NCBI GenBank assembly: GCA_039090855.1
Contig: CM077023.1
Span: 83,427,127-83,491,126 of the forward strand
Direction: 5' to 3'
DNA from: Macrothele yani
Lineage: Eukaryota > Arthropoda > Arachnida > Araneae > Macrothelidae
Length of the DNA: 64,000 bases
Of this stretch, positions 1 to 11,383 are shown in pieces. A program made the translations under genes and the position numbers. The first letter of the stretch is position 1; every line of letters begins with the position of its first letter. Under the pieces are notes generated by a model that saw only the letters and a list, made by a program, of their open reading frames with translations, was not told the origin of the DNA and made no database searches.

Positions 1-300
1 ACCTCTTTAAATCACCAGCAGTTTTCTTCCACAGCATTGCGATTGGTGGAATATTTATTTTTTTCTGTGGCGCACCATTCACGGTAAACCCTTGTTACAG
101 TTGTGCATGAAAATCCTGGGGGAATGTTAGTTTGGAAATGCTCTAAACGGCACGCCTGGCGCCAACTGTCATGCCACATTCAAAGTCGCTCAGATCACAC
201 ATCACAACATTGCTCCTTTCGATAGATCTGCAGTCTAACTCAAACTGACGCTCGAAGAGCTGGTTTGCCTGATTTATACCTCACACCACCGCGCTCACAT
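1..300 (-). pseudogene. Tc1-like transposase N-terminal fragment, cut by the window edge
   Basis: Read on the minus strand, about positions 180-120 encode a CDLSDFECGMTVGARRA-like stretch. This is the start of the paired-like helix-turn-helix region of Tc1 transposases, which binds the element's terminal repeats. Frameshifts and stops follow, so it cannot be functional. The rest of the element lies to the left of the window. Its 5' end meets the next Tc1 copy head-to-head near 300. The assignment rests on recognising the conserved family start; the exact end is uncertain. Confidence 0.55.
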
Positions 301-305
301 GTGTT

Positions 306-1200
306 ATGTGTTGGGACGATGACCACCCCCAGCCTAGAGAAATGAGCGCGCCTGGAGACCAAACGGTGGCGCTGGTGAAGTTCACAGAACAGTATATATA
401 CGACCAGAGGACAGGCTTTCGGTTAGTAGAGTGTTCGGAGTCAGAATGGGAAAAAAGTGCCGATTTATCGGAGTTAGATAAAGGACAAATTGTGATGGCA
501 AGGCGCCTCGGAACTACGATCTCGGAAACTGCGCGGCTTGTGGTTGTTGTTCATGTGCCGCTGTAGTAAGTACGCATCATAAGCGGTACGCATATCACCA
601 AACGACGTTCAGCCGTTTGCCGTACGCAGGTCATTGAGGCCAGAGGGGAGCAGAGACTGTCGCGCATTGTTCACAGCGATCGCAGGGCCACAGTGCGACA
701 AATCACCCTCAGCTTACAAGAATGGTGATCAGGGTAATGTGTCACAGCACACAGTTCACCGCAGCCTTTTGCGCATGGGCTTGCGCAGCTGAAGACCCAG
801 CCGGGTCCCCATGCTCACTGCACGTCATCGCCAACAACGCATGAAATGGGCCCAAGATCATCGAGATTGGACAGTGGATGATTGGGAGAAAGTGGCTTGA
901 TCTGACGAATCAAGATTCCTGATGCATCACGTAGACGACCGAGCGCGGATACGCCGATTACCAATGGAGGCTATGGCACATGGATGCACTGTTGGGGGGA
1001 AACAGGCCAGTGACGGGGTGTTATGCTGTGGGCGATATTTTCTTGGGACACTTTAAGTTCCATTATCCCAATAGCGCAATCCCTGACAGCTGTCAGGTAT
1101 ACATCGTTGCGGACCAAGTTCACCCATTCACGGCAACTGTATTCCATGCTGGTGATGCCCATTACCAAATGGATAATGCGGAATGCCTCACTGCCCGAAC
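306..1200 (+). pseudogene. Tc1-like transposase, 5' part (interrupted)
   Basis: Tc1/mariner transposases cut and paste DNA at TA sites using a DDE catalytic triad. The family start (MGKKC...) begins at 446. A DLSELDKGQIVMARRLG-like segment follows in an adjacent frame, typical of the DNA-binding domain. Near 900-918 an SDESRF motif carries the first catalytic Asp, preceded by a TGA where family members have Trp. Positions 984-1196 read VADQVHPF and QMDNAECLTAR, the segment around the second catalytic Asp. The frame is broken by several stops and shifts. After about 1200 the sequence becomes a LINE, and the C-terminus resumes at 2218, so this is one element split by an insertion. Confidence 0.8.
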
Positions 1201-2217
1201 CGTCAAGGGATTTTCATTTTCATTTCATTTCATTTCGTTTCATTTATTTCTTTACGGGGTTACATTTGACTATATTACATTTCAAAATTAATTTTATAGC
1301 ATATAGTATTAAGAAAAACAACATATATAATGTGCATGCTTATGTACAGGATTTCCACAGAACAGGAAATTGAGTAAAAGGCTTTATATGTATAGCCTGA
1401 GTGAATCCCAATTGCCGCCCCGGTGGCGCAGTGGTCTAAGCGATGGCCACTGATCATTCGTCCGAACAGGGTCCGGGTTCGAATCCCGGTGAGGCATGGA
1501 TGTTGTGTTTGTCTTGTGGCACTGGCTCTCTCTCCCTTCCCTGGAACCAGTGGCCCTAAATTAAAGACGGACGACTGCTTATTGCCCATTGAGTTGCTCA
1601 TAGTGGTCGTTAAATCTCTAATCAAAAAAAAAAAAAAAAAAATCCCAATTCCCCTAAAGTACTAGTCAAATCAAACGTCCTGCACATATAAAATTTACTC
1701 ATATGTGGTCTGATTAATAAATTTTATATTTTAATTTGTTGGCAAATATTTTTTTAGTTGCTTTCGAAAATAATTGTAATTATTAATATGTGTTAATTGA
1801 CAAGGTAGGTTATTCCATAGCATCAATCCCTGGTAATCAATAAATCTTTTTTGGGTTAAAGTGAGGCATTGGTAACAAAAATGCATTTCTATCTCTTGTC
1901 TGATAGTTGTGACCTACAGTGTTCAGTTGAATTAAATGTTGATACCTATTCTCTTTTATCCTTTTATACATGAATCCTAATAATCTAAATTGCCATAATT
2001 TCTCAATATCTAAAAATCCATAACAATTTATCTGTACCCACATATTCAAGTTAATTCCTCTGAAGTTATTTAAAATTCTGACCATCCTATTTTGTAATGA
2101 TTGTAATTTATATAAATTAGTCTTAGTAGTTTGCCCCCATACTAATAAACAATACTTAAGTCAAACATGGATAAATCAGACTGTAGTACAACATTTTTAA
2201 TGTTTTAATTGTCCTAG
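1201..2217 (-). mobile_element. Non-LTR retrotransposon (LINE) 3' fragment inserted in the Tc1 element
   Basis: On the minus strand 2210-1780 encodes the C-terminal part of a LINE reverse transcriptase ORF: LKMLYYSLIYPCLT, then WGQTTKTNLYKLQSLQNRM, then an open stretch from 2085 to 1837, then LWNNLPCQL and a terminal FRKQLKKYLPTN before a stop. This pattern (motif around WG, LQN, then LWN.LP) is seen in Jockey/CR1-like ORF2 ends. Frames shift at the A-tract near 1850. The 3' UTR ends at 1250-1207 in an ATGAA-type repeat, a usual LINE tail. The 5' part is missing, as expected for a truncated insertion. The clade is uncertain. Confidence 0.75.
1414..1640 (+). mobile_element. tRNA-derived SINE (family A), full length
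   Basis: The head is tRNA-like, with a Pol III A box (GTGGCGCAGTGGTCTAAGC) and B box (GGGTTCGAATCCC). A family body follows with CTGGAACCAGTGGCCCTAAA and an end of the GTCGTTAAA...AATC type, then about 18 A. It is flanked by a 10-bp target duplication AATCCCAATT (1404-1413 and 1641-1650), so the limits are exact. It lies inside the 3' UTR of the LINE fragment, making it the youngest of three nested layers. It has no coding capacity and would have depended on a LINE for movement. Confidence 0.93.
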
Positions 2218-2478
2218 CCTGCAAATTCACCTGACGTGAATCCAATCGAACATTTGTGGTTCGACTTGGAAAAGCGAGTACGCGCTAAATCAACACTACC
2301 CCGAAATATAGGGGAACTGGAGGACCTGCTGTTGACATTATAGTACCAGATACCCCAGGATACCTGTCGGCCCCTCATCAAATCGATGCCTCGCCAAGTG
2401 GCCGCTGTTTTGCTGCCTAAAGAGGGTCCTACATCTTATTAGGTAGGTGGTCATAAAGTAATGGCTCATCGATGTATG
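2218..2478 (+). pseudogene. Tc1-like transposase, 3' part plus terminal repeat
   Basis: Resumes the element cut at 1200. The reading PDVNPIEHLWF contains the third catalytic residue (Glu of the DD34E triad). EKRVRAK, an IPQDT stretch and the terminal KEGPTSY with stop at 2440-2442 follow. The segment between ARTV and PDVNP is missing, so the insertion was accompanied by loss of roughly 20 codons. The sequence GGTCATAAAGTAATGGCTCA after the stop matches the usual outer terminal repeat of this Tc1 family. The transposase cannot be made from this locus. Confidence 0.8.
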
Positions 2479-4215
2479 TGACGAGAGGAGGAGTGAGTAC
2501 CTAATGAGCTGGCTTCTCGGTGTATGCATCAATTCATTAGGGAAGAGTCGAAATTCTAGTGCAGAAAAACTCTTGGGATGCCATCAAAAAACAGAGCTCA
2601 ATATGGTAAGCTTTATTCGGTGCCATTTCTCATTGATGCATGTTTCCCCAGAGGCTGAGTCTTCTTTAAAGCAATTGGGATACATGGCAGTCATGCATTT
2701 TTTGTTGTGATCAGCATACGATTTCATGGGATGGGTTCGGCTCTAAGAGACACGTCGGGGGTATTTTGTGCAGGGGGGCTGTGTGTCCCAAGTGCTCCTT
2801 TATGAAAGACTCAGCCCCTAGTGAAAAAGGCATCAATAAGAAATGGCGGCGAATAACGCTCAGCTTATAAAAAAATTTGAGGTATTTAAAAATGTTCAGC
2901 TTTCTTCGGCTTTTCACAACAGTGTGTGTAGCAAAAGCTTAAAAATGTCTTGTACAAATACTCAAAAATTTTCTTCCTGAAGAAGCTCTTAATTTATTAA
3001 TTTCCTCCACTTTCTGTCTCTGAATTTTCGGTTGATAATTTGAATCTCAGTTTAGACGGATGATCCCATATGACGTTTTCTCTATTGCTGAGACATCTAG
3101 GTAATAGTCTCACACAAGTGAAAAATGTAAGGATGACTCCTGTTCTTTGGTGGTATAAGAAGTTGAACTGTGAGAACAGGTTTTTTGATTAAATCTTTGA
3201 CCTTTTATCTACTTTCCAAGCTGAAGATTATGTTAAACTAAAAAACTATTGTTTTCATTCTCTGATTACATTATCAACATAAGATTATAAGAAAAGAAAT
3301 CATAGATTATCTTTTTGTGTGTGTCGTTTTTCTTCCACTCCAGATATTGAGAGAGTCTAACTAGAAATAAGATGCGTATTTCTTGTTACTAAAGACATGA
3401 AACAAACAGCCACTTTGGACATTATTTTAAATTAAATTTTTAAAGAGACCTTTAAAAAAATAAGCCTCTTAAAATGAAAATATCCCTAAGGAAATGACAT
3501 TCTAAGAGGGTTATATTTTTAATTTCAAATGAACCAAAACACTTTTCTTAACGCAGAAGAAAATAAAAAGGACCGCGTAAATACGTACTATTCAAATTAA
3601 CTTAAGACTTTCACATTAACTAAAGAGTGTTCCAATGTACTTTATGAAAACGAACTACAGCCAGCTGTGTTTTTTTATTTTTTATTTTTCATTTACAAAA
3701 GCAAATTCTGCTTAGATATTTTATGTATTCGGTAATAAACAGATTTTGTCACATTGAAGAAAGGAAATGAAACTCGATCTTATTATACATAAGTTCAAGA
3801 CAATATTTCTTTCTTTCGGGCGGGAGGGATTTAAATTTCATCCAGCAAACGGAGTTGTAAAAAAGAATTTCTTCAATTCGGATGAGTTCATGTAAAATAA
3901 AAAATTCATAAAACAAATAGTCTTTGTTAAATCGTTAAGGGAATAGAACACCCTATTTTTAAAATGCGCTCGTGTAAGAAAGGACACTCATGTCACGAAT
4001 AATTTGAAGAAAGAACAAAAAAAAAATCTTAGTCTCTAGAAAACTAAATGACTTTCGTTGAAAATTATGTTTAAAAAATGGAAATAACACAAACGCGTGT
4101 GTTAAAATTACTGTCTTTATCAAAGTTAATAATTTCGTTGCCAATCATTTTGGAAACTTCGAGAAGGGAAACGTAAATCTGGAAACAGTGCAGAGTGAGC
4201 ATGCCTGAAAATCAA
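2479..4215. other. No gene; diverged inverted repeat, then AT-rich DNA
   Basis: Positions about 2596-2705 and 2772-2880 resemble each other in opposite orientation (shared blocks around GACTCAGCC, GCATCAAT and GAGAAATGG), a diverged inverted pair of unknown family. The rest is AT-rich sequence in which I see no gene, RNA or clear repeat. Confidence 0.4.
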
Positions 4216-4216
4216 A

Positions 4217-4430
4217 GGCCTCCCTGTGGCGCAGTGGTTTAACTGCTGGCTTCGTGATCATTTGTCCGAGATGGGTCCAGGTTGGAGTTCCGATGAGGCA
4301 TAGATGTTGTGTTTGTCTTACCACACTGGCTCTCTCCCTTCACTGGAACCAGTGGCCTTAAAATAGGGACGGGCGATTGCTTATAGCCTATCGAGTTGCT
4401 CACGGTGGTCGTTAACCCCCAAACAAAAAA
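4217..4430 (+). mobile_element. SINE family A, degenerate copy
   Basis: The head GTGGCGCAGTGGTTTAA and the body (CTGGCTCTCTCCC, GGAACCAGTGGCC, GACGGGCGA, GGTGGTCGTTAACCCCCAA) match the family. Short AAATCAAA-like flanks may be the target duplication. An A-tract and a GAA repeat follow at 4453-4500. Its B box is damaged (GGTTGGAGTTCC), so Pol III transcription is unlikely. Confidence 0.85.
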
Positions 4431-5566
4431 TAAAGAAATCAAAATCTTCATTTAAAAAAAAAAAAAAAAAGAAGAAGAAGAAGAAGAAAGAAAGGAAAGG
4501 AAACTTCTAATTTCAGTTAATTTCAGAAAGTGATCTTTTCTACGAAAAGTATATTTTCTAATTGAAAAGAAAGCAAGTTTTCCAAAAACCCAATATGCTT
4601 ATTATTAAAAAAAAAAAAAAAAAAAAAAGAAGAAGTATGAAAAAAGTACAGCATGGATGCGCGGAAATATGCGTATTCATTTAAAGTCAGCAAAGAAACA
4701 CAAATTTCAGAAGACAATCACTCTTAATCGTACGGGGTTAATAATAATAAGCTTGGCTCAGCAGACAAAATCCCTTGATGGCACACAGAATACTGTGGAT
4801 TCAACTCTCAAAGCTTAATAAAAGTTGGGTTTTCGAAAATAAATTCCAAACGACGAAACATGTTTAGTAAGCGTGTGCAATTATCTCTCTATCCTAAAAA
4901 AAGTAACTGCCGCAGCTGCTGCTGCCGCTGTTTTAGAAATTTCGCGACACTCTTGCTTTCCTAGCTCGCAGCGCAAATCGTATTGAACATAAAAATATGA
5001 AATTTACTTCGATTGTTGAGAATTGTTTGGATAACACGTTGAAATAAACCGTTTTTCGATTCTAGTGATACTTCAAGAGTTATTGTATTTCAAAGTTAAG
5101 GTAAGCAAAAAAGTGCTATCAGGTCGCGTTCCGGACACACTAACAGCAACAGAACCACGAAACTTTGTAGGCATGTAGTGCCATGACCGAATTTTTGCAC
5201 CTAGTCGCCCTTTTTTGAATTTCGATTTAGTTTACGAGAAATTAAATTTCTAAATTTCACAAAATTCTCTATTTCGCGATGGGATACATTAAAAAAAACG
5301 GATATATGGCAAACTATAAATCATAACGCATTGCAATTTTTACAGCATAAACTTACAACTATCGTCCCTTCTTTTACAAAAAAAAAATTAAGAAAAAGTG
5401 ATTTTCTGATTTTTAAGCATTTTTTAAAGACGCAAAGGAAAGAAACAAACGGATTGTCTGTCTTCACGATAACCACAGAGGAACGTTCTGATCCCGTGAC
5501 CTGCTTCCATGGTGACGCAGATAATTTGTTATACATATGTTTTGTTGGTAAAGCTATCTCAGTTTT
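4431..5566. other. No gene; simple repeats and AT-rich DNA
   Basis: Contains an A-tract with GAA repeats (4453-4500) and a second A-tract (about 4607-4630). Nothing else is recognisable. Confidence 0.4.
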
Positions 5567-6012
5567 TTAAGGTGGACGTCAAGTAATTTTGCTTCCTATA
5601 CTTCCAACGGAAAACTTTCTGTACACATTTTCTTCACAATTAATGCGTTCCCAAGGATGAAAATTTGAACATCGATTAAAATAGCTTCATTTTATAACTT
5701 GGAATACTTAATATTTTCTAAAACATAACCATAATTATGTAATCCAACATTTGTTTGTCTAATGACGTCATCAAAGTACAGGTCGCGCCATCTTTTTTCT
5801 GGTTCCAACACCACCAAAGGAAAAGTTATTGATTTTTTATATATTTATGGCTATGTTTTAAAAAATATTAAGTATTCCAAGTTATAATATGAAGTTATTT
5901 TAGTCGATGTTCACATTTTCATCTTTGGGAACACAATAATTGTGAAGGAAATGTGTACAAAAGTTTTTCCATTGAAAGTATAGGAAGCAAAATTACTTGA
6001 CGTCCACCTTAA
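5567..6012. mobile_element. Fold-back MITE flanked by TTAA (piggyBac-like target)
   Basis: The arms 5571-5735 and about 5845-6008 are long imperfect inverted repeats beginning GGTGGACGTCAAGTAATTTT and ending with its complement. Each end is bordered by TTAA (5567-5570 and 6009-6012), the target duplicated by piggyBac-type transposases. The roughly 438 bp between the TTAA sites has no coding capacity. Family assignment rests only on TTAA plus inverted repeats. The near-complete arm symmetry means the RNA or single strand would form a long hairpin. Confidence 0.8.
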
Positions 6013-7377
6013 CGGTTTAGCATAGCGGCTTACGGTTTATGGAAATGCTTTTGGACCGCTTTTGTTTTCTTCAGTGGTAAATGTAGTAAGTGTTATAAAT
6101 TCAAACGACAAAAGTCCGACCTTCCAAAAATTAACGACAGTAAAAAAACTCTGAAATTTCGGAATAACAAGCCCTATTTGCTTAGACATGCAATAAAAAT
6201 TTAAATTTTTATGAATTTTCCAGTTTTTATTTCATGTGATATACTTGGAGATCAGGCTGCAGGGCACGAGCGCTATTCAGGAAACAAACAAGCGTAGCGA
6301 GCCTAGAGGCGCAGCCCCTAGTTTCTAAAAAATATTAAGTTCAATTTCCCCAATCAAAGGCTCAGAGAAAAGATTATGAGGTTAAATCTTCACGTGAACA
6401 TTGGCATGAACAAAAAATCCGCCACTGCATAAGCAGTAGGCCTATGTGGTCAATTAAAATGGCGTTTCAAATGGCGCTGGCGTTAAAAAACGGCATCATC
6501 TCGTAAAAATCGAGAAAAAAAAAAAAAAAAAGGAGGAGAGACTAATTTAACGTCACAAACGGCGAGAGCAAAAATGACAACTTGGTCGATAGCCCCAGGC
6601 ATAAATGGTAACTAGCAGACAACGTTTGTGCCAGTTTGTACAAGTATTGAATAGCAATGTCGCAGAAGACGTCCTTCGCCTCTGCTTCCGTAGTTAGTTA
6701 GGGAATCATTTTTATTTTCAATTTTGTTAGTTGTAATCTTTTTAAGGGGTTGAAATGCTGAAGGAGAGGAAAAATCAACTCCCCACGTTTAAATCAGTAT
6801 GTAAAGGGAAAATACATAAAATCGCGACAAAGCGAAAGAAATAACACATTGCGATAACAACAACAACAACAACAACAAAAAACTATTGAGCGAGAGTTGA
6901 CATAATGAAAGTACAATGACAAACGCCCTCAACACGGATGGGTAGTGAGGGAAAATGACAGAGGAAAAACCGCGACATAAATAACACAAAAAAATAAACA
7001 AATCACAAAGTCGCAAATCAAGACACACGCAGCAAAGCACAAAAGAACCAAACAGAGTCGCAAAATATGACAATCGCAGCACGAACTAACAAAACTGAGT
7101 GAAGGACAAAGACGCAGGAAAATACAGAAGCAAACAAACAAAAAAATACGCAAAAAAGAAAAACAGCAGAAATTTAAAACAGGGAAAAGGGCACATTAAG
7201 TAAACGAAACCATAAGATAGACGCATCCAGAGACATTATAGAAGAAGTCAGACGATGACAACGGAAAAGTAACTTTTAAGTCACGGTTTGTAGAGTGTGG
7301 TACAACATAAAGGATAAAGCACAATATATATCGACAATTCAAACGTCGAGAAACCAGAGTACCAGCTTGTAACGTAT
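6013..7377. other. No gene; AT-rich, purine-rich tract
   Basis: An A-tract near 6518-6532 and an ACA triplet repeat (about 6857-6880) are visible. The stretch 6800-7160 is strongly A-rich on the plus strand, which leaves long but meaningless minus-strand open frames. Confidence 0.4.
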
Positions 7378-8146
7378 TGTTACGGATATTTAATACAGGA
7401 ATTTTTGGTGAAAATATTAAGTCTCATTCGCAACATTTCTTTTGCCCTGTGTTCCTATTTCTTTGTCTTCGAGCCTGGGAAAGTTTTATTCATTTCTCCT
7501 AGTCAGGAAGTATCGGATTTTACAGACGGCGTCTTCCAGACCCATTTTTGGGTTTTTGTTTCCAAAGATATCACAATGGAGAAGCTATTTTCAAACATCG
7601 CTTTTGTACATTTCTTAGCCTCATTTGGTCTATTGCAGTTAGCACCCTTTCGCTGTCTTCGATCAGCAGTCTCCAAAAGGGACTTGAGCGGCGAATTTGC
7701 ATCAACTTTGAGGCTTTGTGAAGGCGATGCCGGCTTTTTGATCCGAGGTGATTTTGTGGTGAAGTGTTGGATTGGAGGTGTCGGGTCACTTCCTGGAGGA
7801 AAAGCAGGAGGAAGAAACATTGAGCATTAAGAAGAAAACAGAGATGGTCGTGGAAGACCAGGGATGACTTTTTTGGGGGAACAACGTTTTAAGCTAGCCG
7901 GGGGATAAAGTTTTTCTCGACCGCGTGAAAGAAAAGCGTAGAAATGGAGTAGAAATATATTATTTGCAAGAAACAGAACAGGGAGAAGCCTGTGGACAAC
8001 CATCGCTGAATTGATGAGAAAAATAAACTAATAAACTATTTTTAAAACATTAGAACCATTTCATGAAAATTTAGCGTACTACTCATTTTTAACAACGTGA
8101 CAATTGATCGCTATTTACAACGTTAAATGGAACTAACCACATAACA
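7378..8146 (+). mobile_element. Solo LTR, copy 1
   Basis: Begins TGTTACGG and ends ATAACA, with near-duplicate 4-bp flanks GTAT and GTGT. It shares blocks in the same order with the copy at 8874-9639: the start, ATTAA[GA]TCTCAT...CGCAAC, TTAAGCT...CCGGGGG, and TGGACAACC before an AATAAA-type signal. The 769-bp length, TG...CA ends and short flanking repeat are those of an LTR, probably Gypsy-type. No internal gag-pol remains. More diverged flanks suggest it is older than copy 2. Orientation is inferred from the AATAAA-like signal near the right end. Confidence 0.72.
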
Positions 8147-8780
8147 GTGTAGTGAGGAGCTTTCCTAATCACTACCCATGCAACACTGACGCTTTACTGT
8201 ATTCCTGCTGGAATCTGATGCCACAATACTTCCTGCATAATGAATAAAGTGTTTGGAAATTCGGATTTGCGTTTAAGTTAATTATTTGAAGTACTGACAC
8301 CGTTCTTTTCAAAAGATAAATTTTAGTTTTCAGAGTATCGATTTCTTATTGTTACATAAATCTAGCACTCTATGAAATGTAGCACTGTGCTCTTTCATAG
8401 TCTTCCAAACCTAACTCCATGTTTTCTAAAATACATACATAGTTCTTTCCATTTTTGTCATAATCCTTTCTAACCCCCCCCCCTTTTTTTCATTTCTTTT
8501 CAATTAGCTGTGAAAAGTTTTAGATTTTAAATAGTTTAGTGTTTGCTTTGTTTTTTCCGAATTACTGATGCTGACTTTTATATAAAAACTTCGTATGTAA
8601 GATTTAGTTCCGAAATTGTAAACCTATAGCAAGACAGAGCTAGGAAAACTTCAATATTCTAAATTTATTTTCTCAACAGCTTGTGTCTTGTCATTTCTAT
8701 GAGGGTTTTTTTTTATGCTAAAACGCTCAAAAGGGCACGTACGATAATAATTTTACAGAAAATGAAGCAAGATATCAAAC
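8147..8780. other. No gene between the two LTRs
   Basis: AT-rich sequence with a C-then-T tract near 8476-8490. It is not an LTR-retrotransposon interior: there is no primer-binding site, gag or pol, and the right side belongs to a SINE. Confidence 0.4.
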
Positions 8781-8794
8781 TATATGGTTTTGAG

Positions 8795-8873
8795 CTGCCC
8801 TGATGGCGCAGTGGTCTAAGCGATGGTTTCTGATCATTCGTCCGAGATGGGTCCGGGTTCGAATCCCGTGAGG
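8795..8873 (+). mobile_element. SINE family A, 5' half (split by solo LTR)
   Basis: Carries the tRNA-like head with A box GATGGCGCAGTGGTCTAAGC and B box GGGTTCGAATCCC, then stops at GTGAGG where the LTR begins. The other half resumes at 9640 with GAGGCATGGATG. Left target duplication of the SINE: 8781-8794 (TATATGGTTTTGAG); right copy: 9782-9795 (one mismatch). Confidence 0.93.
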
Positions 8874-9639
8874 TGTTACGGAGATTTAAGTCTAGAGTTT
8901 AGGCAAAGATATTAAATCTCATCTCGCAACTTTTATTTCGCTTTAGTGCTCCTTTTCCTTTGTTTCTACAAAGCGTGAGAGAAATTTCGCTCTGTCACTC
9001 CTCTATGAAACATCGGAGACACGGTTTATTTAGAGACGCCAGTTTGTCACATTTTAAGATCTGAGCCTTTGTATGTTGTAGACGGATTAGTATTGTCGTG
9101 CTCGTTTGATCCTTTGCTTACTTTATTTCAAAGCAGCCGACTGAAAGCGCAAGCCCTCTTAATTTTTACCCCGATGTTTTGTATTAGCCGATGCTGGCGT
9201 GTTCTTCCCAGGAACTCGGGAGCCGAGGGGCTTCGCGGAGGCAAAGGGGTGAGTTTGGTGGAAAGAAAGGGGGGGCTTAGGCAGTCTTTTACAGAATTGG
9301 AAGGCGAACGGTCGCGGGTGCACGAGGGCAGGAAAAGCCTGACGTGTTGGGGAAGTACGTCTTAAAGCTGACCGGGGGAATGCGGAGTTTTTTCTCCACA
9401 GGGGCAGAAAGGAGACGAGAGAAAATCACCGAAACAGGATTTAGGGAAGGAAATTTGAATTTCAGGGGAACAGCGAGGAAGAATTACAGAGCCGATGGAC
9501 AACCTTTCTGCGATTAAGCAAGGAAAAGAATAAAGTGCTTCATAGGAGTTTTAAAAGGATTGCGAAACATTATTTGTTATACCTTTTTTTATTGTCTTCG
9601 GCCACGCAAGACTTTGCAAGTTAACATAACCACGTAACA
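8874..9639 (+). mobile_element. Solo LTR, copy 2, inserted in a SINE
   Basis: TGTTACGG...CGTAACA ends, 766 bp, with a perfect 4-bp duplication GAGG (8870-8873 and 9640-9643) made from SINE sequence. This proves both ends. The family is shared with 7378-8146. AATAAA lies near 9529. Recombination between two LTRs would have removed the coding interior. Open frames inside it are incidental. Confidence 0.87.
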
Positions 9640-9781
9640 GAGGCATGGATGCTGTGTTTGTCTTACGGCACTGGGTCTCTCCCTTCCCTGGAACCAGTGG
9701 CCCTAAATTAGGGACGGGCAACTGCTTATAGCCCACTGAGTTGCTCACGATGGTCGTTAAAGCCCCAATCAAAAAATTAAA
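9640..9781 (+). mobile_element. SINE family A, 3' half
   Basis: Continues the copy begun at 8795: GAGGCATGGATG, CCTGGAACCAGTGGCCC, GACGGGCAACTGC, GGTCGTTAAAGCCCCAATC, then a short A-rich tail before the right target duplication. Confidence 0.93.
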
Positions 9782-9795
9782 TATATGGTTTTAAG

Positions 9796-11112
9796 GAAAC
9801 TATCTAATTTTTATAAGGACACTGAAATATCTTTCTCATGTTATGTGGTAAAAACAAAACTTTTCATTGTGCTTAATTTTGGAAGGAAATCTTTAATCTT
9901 CAACGCATCTATAAGTCTGATATGTCACTAAAGAAAAGAAGAAAAAAAGGCACATTGCTTTGTAGAATGATTTATGACGCAGTAAAATGTTTTGTTGATA
10001 AATTCCTCGTGAAAAAGAGTCTCTCATCTTTGTAAGATACGATCAAAGAAATACGGATTCAGAATTCACATCACAAACATTTAATACCTGTATGCACATG
10101 ACCTAATTTTCCTACTCGATATCACAGGAAAGATTCACCCGCCATGATTAAAATTCTTGTAGCAGATCTCAGCGTCTTTTAAACTACCCGCAGATCAGGA
10201 CTGCTTGGTCTTGTGGGCACCAATCGTTTCTGACCTCTACAGCAGAACAGCCCCACCCCGGGTCCCTCCTTTCACTTGTCTCATGACATTGATAGGTACA
10301 AAAAAGAAAAAAGAAAAGAAAGACGAAGAACAGAAAGAACCCCTACGTAAAACGAGAGCTTAAAGAAGAAAAATTATCCAGACAGGAAAGCGCTCCAAGC
10401 GTTGTCTGGCATCTTTCCTACTTATCTTCACGCTGTTAATAACAGTGGATAGGCCAAACGAACTCTGAGCGCACGGCCTTCGCCCGATGTTTGCGCTCGA
10501 AACCATTTTTTAATCAGCTTTAGGAGCCGGTATATTGTGTCATCCTAATAGGGAACCATGTCATTTTACAGAAAAAAAGATACCCTTGTTTTGCCTCGAA
10601 TCACATCGACTAGCAGAAAATGTCCTCACGCAGTAAACAGTTGAACAGGGTAAAAAAAAAAACGTTTAAATATTCTCTAGATGCAGGCCTGCTTTGCTTC
10701 TCTTTATGGTAAAAATTACACCTTTCTCCAGTCTTTATTTGTCATATTGAAAAAACCTGAAGAAATATCACATGTGAATTATAACGCTTGCTGGTCTACA
10801 ATTTTAAAATACACATGAGTGGTGTCGAAAGGTTAATGCTATGAAAACTATTAGTAGCTCCATTTACATGAATTCACTTGTGAAACAGTCTGTACTCCTG
10901 TTTAACAGAAAGTAATATTTCTTTCTTTTCGAGCTGAAACCCTATGAAGCCCTAGGTGTACGGTTTTCAAGTAGCAAAGCTTGCGGCTCGCCAGTCGTGA
11001 ATGTTTTAGAGTTGTGTGTGGAACAAAACATGAAATGCTGATTCACACTTTTGTTTACTGTTTCTTTCTTGGCACTCTTATTTATTTTTACCTTCGTGAT
11101 AAAGTGAAAGTG
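9796..11112. other. No gene recognised
   Basis: AT-rich sequence. A somewhat GC-richer patch lies at about 10180-10270. I see no coding signature or repeat. Confidence 0.35.
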
Positions 11113-11383
11113 CCAAAACTTGAAAGTAGGGTTCACCTTCAAGACACGATAAAACCCCATATGAATAGAAACACACATAAGAGTTAAAAACTTTACTCAA
11201 AAGTTAAAATAAGATAGATTAAAAACAGTAAGAGCTGATGGACTCAGAGTGAGTCCGAAAGTTCTTACTGTTTTTAATCTATCTTATATTAACTTTTGAG
11301 CAAAGTTTTCAACTCTTATGTGTGTTTCTACTATTCATATGGAGTGTTATCGTGTCTTGAAGATGAACCTACTTCAGTTTTGG
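11113..11383. mobile_element. Palindromic MITE
   Basis: Two arms of about 125 bp (11113-11238 and 11250-11383) are near-complementary, beginning CCAAAACTTGAAAGTAGG and ending CCTACTTCAGTTTTGG, around a short centre containing GGACTC/GAGTCC. A target duplication is not clear. It has no coding capacity. The superfamily cannot be told from the sequence. Confidence 0.75.

Noticed and set aside
980..1373. Two overlapping plus-strand frames as separate genes
   Set aside because: They are the Tc1 catalytic segment running into the inserted LINE tail.
6789..7153. Leu/Cys-rich minus-strand frames
   Set aside because: Product of an A-rich plus strand and an ACA triplet repeat; low-complexity translation.
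7378..9639. A compact LTR retrotransposon with two LTRs
   Set aside because: Target duplications differ, the space between is only about 730 bp, and it contains a SINE half. They are two solo LTRs.
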